Positions 46,904-56,229 of a stretch of DNA of 64,000 bases are shown here, in pieces. Under the pieces are notes generated by a model. It was not told the DNA's origin and ran no database searches. It saw only the letters and a program-made list of their open reading frames with translations. The stretch comes from Sulfitobacter sp. OXR-159. Its GTDB lineage: Bacteria > Pseudomonadota > Alphaproteobacteria > Rhodobacterales > Rhodobacteraceae. The stretch covers positions 2,988,501 to 3,052,500 of the forward strand of contig NZ_CP139707.1 of the NCBI RefSeq assembly GCF_034377145.1, in the 5' to 3' direction. The number at the start of each line of letters is the position of its first letter. Positions within the stretch are counted from its first letter, which is position 1. Made by a program: the position numbers and the translations under genes.

Positions 46904-47710
46904 ATGAGCAGATTTTTCCGAGAAGACGCCCCGCAGGCGGCGCAGAATCAGGCAGATGACGACCGATTGTTCGTCCGGGCAGCAGATCGCGCAATGCAGG
47001 TGCTGGGGGCCTTCCACCACGCGACCGGGCCGATGACGCTTTCCGACATCGCCAAGACCGCCGGGATCGACCGATCCGCGGCCCAACGGCTGGTGCATAC
47101 GCTCACGAAGAGTGGCTATATCCGGCGCAGCGGGGACGACCGTGGATATCTACCGGGCATCCGCCTGCTGGATCACACGCTTGATCTGCTGCGGCTCGAC
47201 CCCGTGGTGCAAAAAGCCACCCCGGTCTTGTTGGAGCTGCGCAAATCCCTGCGCGAGCGGGTCGACCTGAGCCTCTATGACGAGACGCGCCTGATCTATG
47301 CCCTGCGGATGCAAAGCAAACGCGAGACCTTTTTCGCGACCCTTGTGGGCCACAGCGTGCCAACCTTTTGCACCGCAGGCGGGCGGGCGGCGCTTTCGCA
47401 GCTTCCCGAAGACGAGGCGCGCGAAATTCTTACCCGCGCACCGCTGCATCCCTTCACCTCCAGCACCAAGACCGACCCCGAAGCGATCATGGCCGAACTC
47501 AGCCTCGCCCGCGAAAATCGCTTTGCCGTGGTATGCGATGAATATGCACTGGGCGAAGTGGCGGTGGGCGTTGCCATCACCGACCGCAACGGCGCCCCTC
47601 TCAGTGCGATCCACCTTGCCGGTTCCCTCTCGGAATACACGCCGGAAGAGTTTGTCGCCAAAGCAGCGCCCTTGGCCATCGAAGCCGCCAACGCCATCAT
47701 GGCCGGATGA
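46904..47710 (+). CDS. IclR-family transcriptional regulator
   Basis: This 268-residue protein has the IclR winged helix (MTLSDIAKTAGIDRSAAQRLVH) and a C-terminal effector-binding GAF-like domain (VPTFCTAGGRAALSQLPE in part, FAVVCDEYALGEVAVGVAI in part). It is divergent from the M81/ABC/M20 operon and upstream of an amidase gene, so it probably controls both in response to the transported compound or a breakdown product. Confidence 0.9.
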   Translation: MSRFFREDAPQAAQNQADDDRLFVRAADRAMQVLGAFHHATGPMTLSDIAKTAGIDRSAAQRLVHTLTKSGYIRRSGDDRGYLPGIRLLDHTLDLLRLDPVVQKATPVLLELRKSLRERVDLSLYDETRLIYALRMQSKRETFFATLVGHSVPTFCTAGGRAALSQLPEDEAREILTRAPLHPFTSSTKTDPEAIMAELSLARENRFAVVCDEYALGEVAVGVAITDRNGAPLSAIHLAGSLSEYTPEEFVAKAAPLAIEAANAIMAG

Positions 47711-47920
47711 TCGTGTTTTTGGCCGCCCTTGCGGGATCGCTCTGCCCCCAAACATTGGCCAGCCGCGCGAGGGCCACGAAAAGCCTGCTATATAACCAAC
47801 CCCATCAACGCCCGCGCATTTCGCCCCGAATTTACTTGCGTTGCTAAATTCTTTCTCCGAAGTTCGCGACATCGGGGCGCGGATGCCGCTTTGAAAAATG
47901 ACTGAACGAAAGGAACCGGA

Positions 47921-49339
47921 ATGACCGACAGTAAACCGCTTTGGCAATGGGACGCGCAGGAAATCGCAAGCGCGACCCGCGCAGGCAAACTCTCGGCGGT
48001 TGAAGCGACCGAGGCGGCGATTGCGCGCATGGAAGAGGTCAATCCGGCGTTGAACGCGGTGGTCGAAAACCTCGCCACCGAGGCCCGCGCCGAAGCGGCA
48101 GCGCTCGATAAAAACAGCGCGCCCAAGGGGCCGCTGCACGGTGTTCCGGTGACCATCAAAATCAACGTAGATCAAAAGGACCACGCCACCAGCAACGGCG
48201 TCCCTGCCTTTAAAGATGTCATTGCGCCCGAAGACGCGCCGGTGGTGCGCAACCTCAAACAAGCGGGCGCCATCGTGATCGGGCGCACCAACACGCCGGA
48301 ATTCTCCTTTCGCGCCGATACCGACAACCCGCTTTATGGGCGCACCTACAACCCTTGGGGGCGACACCTGTCGGCGGGCGGCTCCTCCGGCGGCGCGGGG
48401 GCGGCTGTCATGGCGGGGATCGGCGCGCTGGCGCATGGCAACGACATCGGCGGCTCCCTGCGCTTCCCGGCCTCGGCCAATGGGGCGGTGACGGTAAAGC
48501 CGGGTCTGGGCCGGGTGGCCGCATTCAACCCCAGCCAGAGGGCCGAGCGGGGCTTTTTGGCGCAATCTATGTCGGTGCAGGGCCTGATTGCGCGCAGGGC
48601 AGCGGACCTGCATCTGTCGATGCCCAGCCTGATCGCCGCAGATGCGCGTGATCCGTTTCACGTGCCCCTGCCATGGCGCGGCGAAGCGATCGAAGGCCCG
48701 ATCCGCGTCGCCTTCACCCGCGATGATTTCGGCTTTGGCCTGCACCCGGACGTGGCCACCGCCCTCGACAAGGCGGCATCTGCGCTCGACAACGCGGGCT
48801 ATGCCGTCGAAGAGGTGGAGCCGCCGCTCGCCTATGAAACCGGGAAGAATGGGTATCGCGCCCTCATGGGCGAAGTCGAGGCCCTGATGGGCGAGGATAT
48901 CCGGGCCCATGGGTCTGACGATCTAAAGGCGATCTTTGAAAATTACTACACCGAATACCCGCCCTTTAAAGGCACCGAGCAGCTTGCCATGGTCGCCAAA
49001 CGCACCCATTACGCGCGCGAATGGTCGATATTCCTAGAGGATTACCCCCTCGTGCTGACCCCCTTCATGTTTGCCCCGTTCTTCACAGCCGGGCGCGACA
49101 CCGAAGGTCTGGAAGGCGTTCGTGAGGTTTTGGGCAAGGGGCTTTGGTCTTTCGTCATGAACTTTACCGGCCTGCCCGCGGGCAACATCCCCACGCATAT
49201 CGCAGAGCTGCCCAGCGGACCGCAGCCCATCGGCGTGCAAATCGCAGGCCGCCGCTGGCGCGAGGATCTTATCGTCGATGCCATGGCGGCGATCGAAGGC
49301 GAGATTCCTCCGGTCTGCACCAGATTGTGGGGCAATTGA
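47921..49339 (+). CDS. Amidase (amidase-signature family)
   Basis: This 472-residue protein has the catalytic Lys in VPVTIKINVDQ, the cis-Ser in SAGGSSGGAGAAVMAG and the nucleophile Ser in GNDIGGSLRFPA. It has AAGGAA upstream of the ATG. It differs from the amidase at 30724-32079 and lies in the same cluster as two M20 amidohydrolases and a peptidase. Together these give several ways to cleave amide bonds. Substrate unknown. Confidence 0.88.
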   Translation: MTDSKPLWQWDAQEIASATRAGKLSAVEATEAAIARMEEVNPALNAVVENLATEARAEAAALDKNSAPKGPLHGVPVTIKINVDQKDHATSNGVPAFKDVIAPEDAPVVRNLKQAGAIVIGRTNTPEFSFRADTDNPLYGRTYNPWGRHLSAGGSSGGAGAAVMAGIGALAHGNDIGGSLRFPASANGAVTVKPGLGRVAAFNPSQRAERGFLAQSMSVQGLIARRAADLHLSMPSLIAADARDPFHVPLPWRGEAIEGPIRVAFTRDDFGFGLHPDVATALDKAASALDNAGYAVEEVEPPLAYETGKNGYRALMGEVEALMGEDIRAHGSDDLKAIFENYYTEYPPFKGTEQLAMVAKRTHYAREWSIFLEDYPLVLTPFMFAPFFTAGRDTEGLEGVREVLGKGLWSFVMNFTGLPAGNIPTHIAELPSGPQPIGVQIAGRRWREDLIVDAMAAIEGEIPPVCTRLWGN

Positions 49340-49427
49340 GGCGATCATCGGGGTTGTAACGTTCCGCAGAAACGGAGCGGCAGCAGCCCCGGTCGGGACC
49401 TGATTTAGCGGAACGAAATGAATGTCG

Positions 49428-49448
49428 CTGGCGCTTAAACGGCGCCAG
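49428..49448 (+). terminator. Probable terminator of the amidase gene
   Basis: CTGGCGC (49428-49434) pairs with GCGCCAG (49442-49448) and is followed by TTTT, the pattern of an intrinsic terminator, though the stem is only 7 bp. It lies about 90 bp after the amidase stop. Confidence 0.5.
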
Positions 49449-49697
49449 TTTTCGCCATTGTGACAGTTGTCAGCGGCATCGGTTCATATTCACGCAAGCC
49501 CTCCGCAAGCGGGGCCAGCAGCGATGTTGATCAGGTGAAGTGCAGAGCCGTCTGACTGTAAATCGGGATAGGGTCATCTCGGACAAGCTCGAAAAAATGA
49601 ACGAATACTAAGCGCTATTTCAGCGCCTCATGAAGTCGGAGCCAAGATGCCTCGGAAATCGGGGTAAGATCCCGCGAACCCCAAAACAATAGCTATA

Positions 49698-49723
49698 AAC
49701 AAGCCCGCCGAGGCGGGCTTGTT
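49698..49723. terminator. Strong 12-bp hairpin (terminator-like)
   Basis: AACAAGCCCGCC (49698-49709) and GGCGGGCTTGTT (49712-49723) are perfectly complementary, with a 2-nt centre. It lies 22 bp past the stop of the minus-strand HTH pseudogene, so it probably was that gene's terminator and works in both directions. Confidence 0.65.
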
Positions 49724-49744
49724 GAACGCAGATTTCTTTAAAGG

Positions 49745-50420
49745 TCAGGCGGATTTCTTCATCAACACCACGGAGTGGACGTCAACGTAGATCGCGCCGA
49801 TACCAATCTTCCCAGTATGGCGTAAGGCCGGAATCCGATTCTTAAGAATGCCGGAAAGGGCTTCCTCGAAGTGCCCAGCGCCACGCTGGCAAGCATAGGA
49901 AATTGGGTGAAATTCCCCAGCCACCCTCTCTCTAAATTCGGGTAATTCAGAGATCCGCTGTAGGAGGCTGTCGAGGTGTTCCTGGGCAAAAACGACCTGG
50001 CGAACCGATCCGCGACCGTTTCTGGGGGAATAGAGGACGAATGATCCCCTTGCGGTAAAGGGATTCTACCTGACGCTTACTGGCGCCAATGTACTCCGCG
50101 ACATCATGTAGGGAGACGGCAGTTTTGACTGCCCGAACTAATGGAACAGTCTTTTCAGCCTCGAACACCATGTTCCCGCTTTCGATTTCGCTTGCGCCCG
50201 CTGGGATCTCGCCAAGTTTTTTCAAAAGGCGAGACAGGCGCGGGCGCGCGATACCCACAATGGCAGAGAGACTGTGAAAGGTAACGCTCGCGACGGATTG
50301 CACCCACCTGCCTAATACCAATTGGACTTTCCCGATAGATAACGTGAGACGGAAGAAAGGTTCTACCATTACGATTTTGACCGATTGATACGCTTTCTTC
50401 TCGATATGCGTTGCCGTCAC
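49745..50420 (-). pseudogene. Helix-turn-helix protein remnant with frameshift (TniQ-like?)
   Basis: The readable frame from 50420 encodes SLSAIVGIARPRLSRLLKKL and, further on, SLHDVAEYIGASKRQVESLY, two HTH-like segments. After IGS near 50000 the sense continues one base out of frame (QVVFAQEHLDSLLQRISELP, then LKNRIPALRHTGKIGIGAIY) to the stop TGA at 49747-49745. One extra C near 49999-50001 explains the shift. The two-HTH layout recalls the C-terminal half of TniQ-type transposition proteins, but I cannot confirm the family. The true start is unclear, so the 5' end may be truncated too. Confidence 0.5.
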
Positions 50421-50456
50421 CGCATGATGTACGGTGACGGCGAATATCCATACCTC

Positions 50457-50996
50457 TTACTCATGAATGACCCATTGTTTGAAGCTCGCCTTCAATGCAC
50501 CACATGGCGCAAGGATCAGGTCGCGGGACTGGTATGGGCCCGCATCGTCGATTGTTTCCGTAACGGTGACGCATTGCGCGGGATCAGAGGCCAGACGCAT
50601 CTCCATACTCGCGTCGTCATAGACAAACTGCTGTGCGGGATCGGCCTTGTCGCAGGAGATCAGACCAAATGGGTTTTCGGCATTCTCCGGATCACTATAC
50701 GCCATGCACAGACCATCATAGGTCGCCGACGCGATCATGCCCGTCTCTGCCGCATAGGTGAACAACACGTCGTCCCCTTCCGGTTTGCATGAATGGGCGT
50801 GAAGCTGATCGCTCTTACCGCGCCCTTCAGTATCGATGCACCAGCCGAGCGACGCTTCCTCGTCAAGGTTATCGGCAAGATGAATGACGGGCCCGTCGCT
50901 CTGGAGGCTTGGTGCCTCCGCATGGGCTGAGAATGGGATGCTCTGGCCCAATACGATCAGCGCGGCAGAGGCAAAGTTTGAGTTCGGAAACCTCAT
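50457..50996 (-). CDS. Secreted ricin-type beta-trefoil-like protein
   Basis: This 179-residue protein has a signal peptide (ALIVLGQSIPFSAHAEA) and a repeat pattern of beta-trefoil lectins: WCIDTEGRG, GLCMAYSD and CVTVTETID spaced about 45 residues apart, with QxF/QxW-like ends (QQFVYD, FKQWVI). Six cysteines could form disulfides. It would be periplasmic or secreted and bind sugars or a cell-surface component. The gene is 3 bp after the DUF1499 gene at the end of the RND operon, so a link to envelope stress is possible but inferred. Confidence 0.65.
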   Translation of the reverse strand: MRFPNSNFASAALIVLGQSIPFSAHAEAPSLQSDGPVIHLADNLDEEASLGWCIDTEGRGKSDQLHAHSCKPEGDDVLFTYAAETGMIASATYDGLCMAYSDPENAENPFGLISCDKADPAQQFVYDDASMEMRLASDPAQCVTVTETIDDAGPYQSRDLILAPCGALKASFKQWVIHE

Positions 50997-50999
50997 TGC

Positions 51000-51728
51000 T
51001 CACTCCCTATGGAACTGTTGTTGAAAGGTACGAATGCGCGCTGCATTGACGCCTTGGTCACTGCGCCCCACCCGTGAAACGCCGCGCATGTCCACGCGGC
51101 TCCCATTCTCGGCAGGGGTAACTGCAACGACAATATCGTCGGCGAAATAGAAAACAGAGGTGCGCGCCGTGGCCTCGAACCGATGGCGGGTTGGATCGGT
51201 CGCAACGATCTCCCACCCCATTTCGCCTGCCACCTGTAATGCCCGCTCAAAGGCTGCATCCGTACTCAGGCGGGTCTCAAGTGGCGCAATATCGGGGTAG
51301 GCCGTCGCTTGCTGATCTGCCACTTCTGCACCGCCGTATTTCAGCGTGTTGCTCGCACCCGCGCGGGTGTCATCCAGCACCTCAAAGGCCGGGGGATTGG
51401 CGGTATCAGTCGTGATGTCATGAATTGGCGCGGAACGCGGTTGGGGGTTCACGGTGCTTGAAATGAGGGGAAACAGGACCCCCAGCCCAAGCAACGCGAC
51501 CACGCCGCCGATCGCAGCCCAACCCTTTTCGCCCCGCCCAAGGTGGATGGCCAAAGCGATCAAACCCGCGCTGAAGATGCCCGCCCCTATTGCGTTGAAG
51601 TAGCTCCGGTAAAGCCCGAACCCTATGATCGGCTCCCAAAGCCCCAAGCGTGCTCCGAACAAGATCAGTGTAACGCAAATTAACCCAGCAACGGCGATCA
51701 GGGCAGCAATTTTTCCAGTATGTTTCAT
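51000..51728 (-). CDS. DUF1499-domain membrane protein
   Basis: This 242-residue protein has three to four N-terminal hydrophobic segments (AALIAVAGLICVTLILFGA; FNAIGAGIFSAGLIALAIHL). A C-terminal DUF1499 domain of about 140 residues follows (HDITTDTANPPAFEVLDD, and FEATARTSVFYFADDIVV in part). DUF1499 proteins have no assigned biochemical function. It starts 35 bp after the outer-membrane channel gene and is followed 3 bp later by the beta-trefoil gene, in what looks like one operon. Confidence 0.85.
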   Translation of the reverse strand: MKHTGKIAALIAVAGLICVTLILFGARLGLWEPIIGFGLYRSYFNAIGAGIFSAGLIALAIHLGRGEKGWAAIGGVVALLGLGVLFPLISSTVNPQPRSAPIHDITTDTANPPAFEVLDDTRAGASNTLKYGGAEVADQQATAYPDIAPLETRLSTDAAFERALQVAGEMGWEIVATDPTRHRFEATARTSVFYFADDIVVAVTPAENGSRVDMRGVSRVGRSDQGVNAARIRTFQQQFHRE

Positions 51729-51763
51729 GTGTTCGGCCTTTCACGACCAGCGTTAATATGTGC

Positions 51764-53122
51764 TCAATTATTCGGCTGACCAGTCACAGCCGCCCCCGCT
51801 CCTGTCGCGATCTTCAGCGTGGCCCAAGCCTGCGCCGCTTCATTCGTGGCCGAAGCCGCAGAGATCCTTGCGGCATTGGTGTTTCGGTCGGTTTCCAGCA
51901 GGTTCAACAGCGTGATGGCACCGTTTCGATAATTCTCCTGTGCCAAAGATAGCGCCCGGCTGTAGTCACTGGCAGCAGTTCTCAACAGCTGCGCCCTCTG
52001 CCGCGCCCGCGACAGGTTGGACTGTGCCACCTGAACATCCTCGACCGCTTCGTTGATCGAGGCCCGCCATGCGATCTCGGCCTGCCGAGCGACAGAGAGT
52101 TGCGCGTCACGGCTGGCTTTCAAGAGGCCCTGATTAAATACTGGAAGGGACAATTGCGGCCCGAAGCTCCACGCATCTGTGGCGTCCGTACGGCCCACCG
52201 TTCCGGACAGGGACAAGGCCGGGTAAAGCGCGGCTTCGGCGACGCCCACATTGGCCACGGCAGCGGCCAAATCGGCTTCGGCGCTGCGCACATCGGGTCG
52301 GTTGCGAAGCAGGTCCGCCGGTACGCCGGTGCGCGCATCCCCGGGACTGGAGAGTTGGGGGGCACCTTTTTGCATCTGTGCCTTGATCGGTCCCGCAGGT
52401 TCGTTCAGCAGTGTCGCGATGGCGTAGACATTTGCGTCAAACAAGGCGGCGAACTGCGGCAGATCGGCCCGCGCCGTCGACAGCAAGGCCCGCGCTTCGG
52501 CCACTTCGTATTCCGTCGCCGCGCCCGCATTGAACTGGCTTTGGGTGATGCTCACCGTCTCTTCGCGCGTGGCGATGGCGGTGCGCGTCAAGGCCATCGC
52601 CTCTTGATAATAACGCGCGTCGGAATAGGCGGCGATCAGTTCGGCCAGCCATGCAAGACGAACGGTCTCTTCCTCCGCGCGGGCGGCGGTGAGAGAGGCG
52701 ACAGCGGCCTCGCGCTCACGCCGGATACCACCGAAGAGATCAATCACCAGCGAGGCACCTAATGTCCCGCTTTCGACGGTGCTTGTACCGTTGGTGCCGT
52801 CGCCACCGGATGTGGTCACTGATCCGGTCAGCGATCCGTCCGCTGCGGCGTTTACGCCGGTTGTGCGCAACTCCGCTTGCGCTTGGCGTATGCGCTCACC
52901 CGCAGCGATCACATCAAGGTTCTGGGCAAGGCCACGCGTAACAAGACTTGTGAGGTTCGAATCTTTGTAGTTCAGCCACCACTGCTGAGTGGCTACCGCG
53001 CCGATCTGCTCTGCATTGCCTCCGACAAACCGGGTCTCCATGGCCACTTCGGGGCGCTGGTAATCAGTGCCGACAGCACAGCCCGCAACGAGCAGACCCA
53101 GTACGAGATAGTAAGGTTTCAC
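51764..53122 (-). CDS. RND efflux outer-membrane lipoprotein channel (OprM/NodT family)
   Basis: This 452-residue protein has a lipoprotein signal with lipobox LVAGC, and two OEP repeats with coiled coils. Family motifs include QWWLNYKDSNLTSLV, NRPDVRSAEADLAAA and ALSLSGTVG. It forms the outer-membrane trimer of the efflux pump. It overlaps the RND gene stop by 4 nt, showing translational coupling. Confidence 0.92.
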   Translation of the reverse strand: MKPYYLVLGLLVAGCAVGTDYQRPEVAMETRFVGGNAEQIGAVATQQWWLNYKDSNLTSLVTRGLAQNLDVIAAGERIRQAQAELRTTGVNAAADGSLTGSVTTSGGDGTNGTSTVESGTLGASLVIDLFGGIRREREAAVASLTAARAEEETVRLAWLAELIAAYSDARYYQEAMALTRTAIATREETVSITQSQFNAGAATEYEVAEARALLSTARADLPQFAALFDANVYAIATLLNEPAGPIKAQMQKGAPQLSSPGDARTGVPADLLRNRPDVRSAEADLAAAVANVGVAEAALYPALSLSGTVGRTDATDAWSFGPQLSLPVFNQGLLKASRDAQLSVARQAEIAWRASINEAVEDVQVAQSNLSRARQRAQLLRTAASDYSRALSLAQENYRNGAITLLNLLETDRNTNAARISAASATNEAAQAWATLKIATGAGAAVTGQPNN

Positions 53123-56100
53123 TGAGCTTTCTCCACTCGCTTACGGAAAATTTCTGTTGTTCGGATTACGGCGACGTAGAAGACCGGCACCATCACGATC
53201 CCGATGACCGCTGAAAAGATGATCCCGCCGAGCATCCCCGTCCCGATTGATTTTTGCGCATTGGCCCCTGCCCCGGAGGCGAGCACCAGCGGCATGATGC
53301 CAAAACCAAAGGCAAGAGAGGTCATCAGGATGGGGCGCAGACGCTGGCGTGCTGCCATGACGGTGGCTTCCAGCAATGCTTTGCCTTCCGCCCGTAGGGA
53401 TTCCGCGAATTCAACGATCAGAATGGCGTTTCGCGCCGCAAGGCCGATCGTGGTAAGCAAGCCTACCTTGAAATAGACGTCGTTCGACTGTCCGAAATAC
53501 CACGTCGTTACAAGCGCCCCCAGAATGCCCATGGGCACCGAAAGCATCACCGCGAAGGGCACGGCCCAGCTTTCGTAAAGGGCGGCGAGACAGAGGAAAA
53601 CGACCAGCGCCGAGATCGTATAGAGAATAGCTTCCTGATCGCCGGACAACCGTTCTTGATAGCTTAGCCCCGTCCAAGCCGAGGCGTAAGAGCCGTCCAA
53701 ATCAGCGGTAAGCTGTTCCATCACCTCCATCGCATCGCCCGAGCTGATGCCCGCTGCCGCTTCGCCGGAAAGTTCCAGTGCGCGGGTGCCGCCATAGCGC
53801 GACAGTTTGGGCGTGATGGTTTCCCATTCACGGCTGACAAAGGCCGACAGTGGCACCATCTCCGAACTTTCGTTACGCACATACCAGTGGTCGATATCAT
53901 CAGGCTGCATGCGCCAGTCTGCACCGCCCTGTACAATGACCTCACGCAGGTTGTTGCCCAGAGGGAAGTCGTTGACATAGGTGCCAGAGAACACGGTCGC
54001 GAGCATGGTGTTCACGCTCGACAATGACACGCCCAGAGCCTCGGCCTTCTGCTGGTCGATACGCAGTTTCAACGAAGGTTCTGTCGCCGCGTCGTTGCCG
54101 CGCAGGTTGGTCACGCGACCGTCAGCAAGCCCTGCCGCGACCAGTTGATCGGCGGCATCGCTCAATGCCTCCTGCCCAGCGCCCGACTGATCGACGAGGT
54201 ACATCGCAAAGCCCGAAGACGTGCCCAGCCCCGGAATGGCAGGTGGTTGAAGCACAAAGATGCTGCCCAAACGAGATTGAAAGAACTTGCCATTGGCCCG
54301 CATCATCAGATCAGCCGCATCAAGCCCGGGACGCTCTTCGTAGTCTTTGAGTCTGATGAACATCATCCCGTAGTTCTGACCGGATCCCCCGAAACTGTAT
54401 CCGACATTGGCAAAGACGCCATCGACCATTTCGGTCTCTTCGGTCAGCAAATATTGCTCGATCTGTTCAATCGTGTTGGCCGTTTGCTGGACTGTCGAGC
54501 CCTGTGGCAGTTCGATCATGGTCATGAGGACGCCCTGATCTTCGGTCGGCAGGAACGATGACGGCAGACGGTCGTAGACCCAATAGGCGCCAAATCCGAC
54601 AAGGACCAAGACCACCACCATACGGAAAGGCCGCATGGACAACCGCCCGACAACCGAACCATAGCCGCCCGTCAGACGGTCAAGTCCGCCATTGAACCAG
54701 CGCAGCGGAAGCAGAGGCTTCTTGTCATGGTTCGGTTTGAGAAGCTGCGCACACATCGCAGGCGTGAGGATCAAAGCGACGAAAAGCGACAGAACCATCG
54801 CCGAAATGATCGTGACCGAGAACTGTTTGTAGATGACCCCCGTCGACCCATCCATGAAGGCCATCGGCAGGAACACAGCAGAAAGCACCATCACGATGCC
54901 GATCAGCGCCGAGGAGATCTCCCCCATACTCTTTTCCGTGGCGGTGACGGCGTCCAGCCCTTCTTCTTCCATCACCCGTTCGACGTTCTCGACGACAACA
55001 ATCGCGTCATCGACCAACAGACCAATGGCCAAAACCAATGCGAACATGGAAAGGGTGTTGATTGACATGCCGAAGGCAGACAGCACGCCAAAGGTGCCCA
55101 ACAACACCACCGGCACGGCGATGGTCGGGATGATCGTCGCCCGCCAGCTTTGCAAGAAAAGGAAGATGACAAGAAAGACGAGGACAATCGCCTCGAGCAA
55201 CGTTTCATAGACTTGGTCGATCGATTCCTCGACGAAGGGCGAGGTGTCATAGGGATATTCGACCGCAACGCCCTCGGGCAACGCGGAAGAAAGATTGCCC
55301 ACCACTTCGCGCACCGCTTCGGCGGTATCCACCGCATTGGCACCGGTGGAAAGGTTCACCGCAAAGCCCGCCGCCGGATGACCGTTGAAGCGGCTGATGC
55401 TGCCGTAGTCCTCTTCGGCGAGTTCGATCGTGGCGACATCGGCAAGGTAAATGGCCGACCCGTCCGTATTGGTTTTCAGCAAGATGTTCCGGAAATCCTC
55501 AACCGATTCAAGCTGGGACTGCGCCGATAGGGAAACCGTGAACTGCTGGCCCTTTACCACCGGCTGCTCACCCAGACTGCCGACCGTCACGTTTGTGTTC
55601 TGTTCGGATACGGCTGAGGTCACGTCAGCGGAGGTCAGTTGATATTGAAACAGCTTTTCGGGGTTCAACCAAATGCGCATTGCGTATTCGGTGCCGAAAA
55701 CATTGATCGACCCCACGCCCGCCGTGCGCTGCACCGCGTCTTCAATCGTGCTGCTCAGCAGGTCGCCCAGCTCAAGCGAGGTATAGCTGCCGTCTTCACT
55801 GACCAGCGCTCCGACCATCAGGATCGAGCTGGTCGAGCGGGTGACCGAAACACCCCGGCTTGTCACGGCGTCAGGCAGTTGGGATTCGACCAGTTGCAGT
55901 TTGTTCTGGACCTGCACCTGTGCCATGTCAGGATCAATACTATCATCAAAGGTCAGCGAAACACTGGCGGCCCCTTCGCTGGAGGATGAGGTCATATAGG
56001 TGAGCCCGTCCAACCCCGTCAGCCCGTCCTCGATGACAGTGGTGACAGAATTCTCCACCGTCGCGGCTGAGGCCCCGGTATAGGTGGCAGAAATTCGAAC

Positions 56101-56229
56101 CGTGGTGGGCGCGATATCAGGATACTGCGAGATCGGCAGACCCGTCATACTGAAAGCGCCCAGCAACATGGTGGCAATCGCCAGAACCCAAGCAAAAACG
56201 GGGCGATGGATGAAGAAACGCGCCATCAA
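53119..56229 (-). CDS. RND multidrug efflux permease (AcrB/MexB, HAE1 family)
   Basis: This 1036-residue inner-membrane pump has the N-terminus FFIHRPVFAWVLAI, the TM4 proton-relay pair in LLVDDAIVVVENVE, and the conserved ISQYPDIAPTTV and FLFLQSWRATIIP motifs. Twelve helices and two large periplasmic domains are of normal length. The TM10 motif reads GLAARNAILIVEFA; the Lys that AcrB uses at that site (GLSAKNAIL) is Arg here. The second ATG (56226) may be the real start. It lies immediately after acrA-type gene and overlaps the channel gene. Confidence 0.93.
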   Translation of the reverse strand: MMARFFIHRPVFAWVLAIATMLLGAFSMTGLPISQYPDIAPTTVRISATYTGASAATVENSVTTVIEDGLTGLDGLTYMTSSSSEGAASVSLTFDDSIDPDMAQVQVQNKLQLVESQLPDAVTSRGVSVTRSTSSILMVGALVSEDGSYTSLELGDLLSSTIEDAVQRTAGVGSINVFGTEYAMRIWLNPEKLFQYQLTSADVTSAVSEQNTNVTVGSLGEQPVVKGQQFTVSLSAQSQLESVEDFRNILLKTNTDGSAIYLADVATIELAEEDYGSISRFNGHPAAGFAVNLSTGANAVDTAEAVREVVGNLSSALPEGVAVEYPYDTSPFVEESIDQVYETLLEAIVLVFLVIFLFLQSWRATIIPTIAVPVVLLGTFGVLSAFGMSINTLSMFALVLAIGLLVDDAIVVVENVERVMEEEGLDAVTATEKSMGEISSALIGIVMVLSAVFLPMAFMDGSTGVIYKQFSVTIISAMVLSLFVALILTPAMCAQLLKPNHDKKPLLPLRWFNGGLDRLTGGYGSVVGRLSMRPFRMVVVLVLVGFGAYWVYDRLPSSFLPTEDQGVLMTMIELPQGSTVQQTANTIEQIEQYLLTEETEMVDGVFANVGYSFGGSGQNYGMMFIRLKDYEERPGLDAADLMMRANGKFFQSRLGSIFVLQPPAIPGLGTSSGFAMYLVDQSGAGQEALSDAADQLVAAGLADGRVTNLRGNDAATEPSLKLRIDQQKAEALGVSLSSVNTMLATVFSGTYVNDFPLGNNLREVIVQGGADWRMQPDDIDHWYVRNESSEMVPLSAFVSREWETITPKLSRYGGTRALELSGEAAAGISSGDAMEVMEQLTADLDGSYASAWTGLSYQERLSGDQEAILYTISALVVFLCLAALYESWAVPFAVMLSVPMGILGALVTTWYFGQSNDVYFKVGLLTTIGLAARNAILIVEFAESLRAEGKALLEATVMAARQRLRPILMTSLAFGFGIMPLVLASGAGANAQKSIGTGMLGGIIFSAVIGIVMVPVFYVAVIRTTEIFRKRVEKAQ

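Larger units (their letters stand above)
49340..49744. other. Non-coding junction after the amidase cluster
   Basis: This 405-bp stretch has no convincing gene. It contains two hairpins listed separately. No tRNA was recognised. With the adjacent degenerate HTH gene it looks like a degraded accessory insertion. Confidence 0.4.

Noticed and set aside
47150..48910. 586-codon minus-strand open frame opposite the IclR and amidase genes.
   Set aside because: It is antisense to two well-supported genes and has no domain; GC-rich DNA often yields such long antisense frames.
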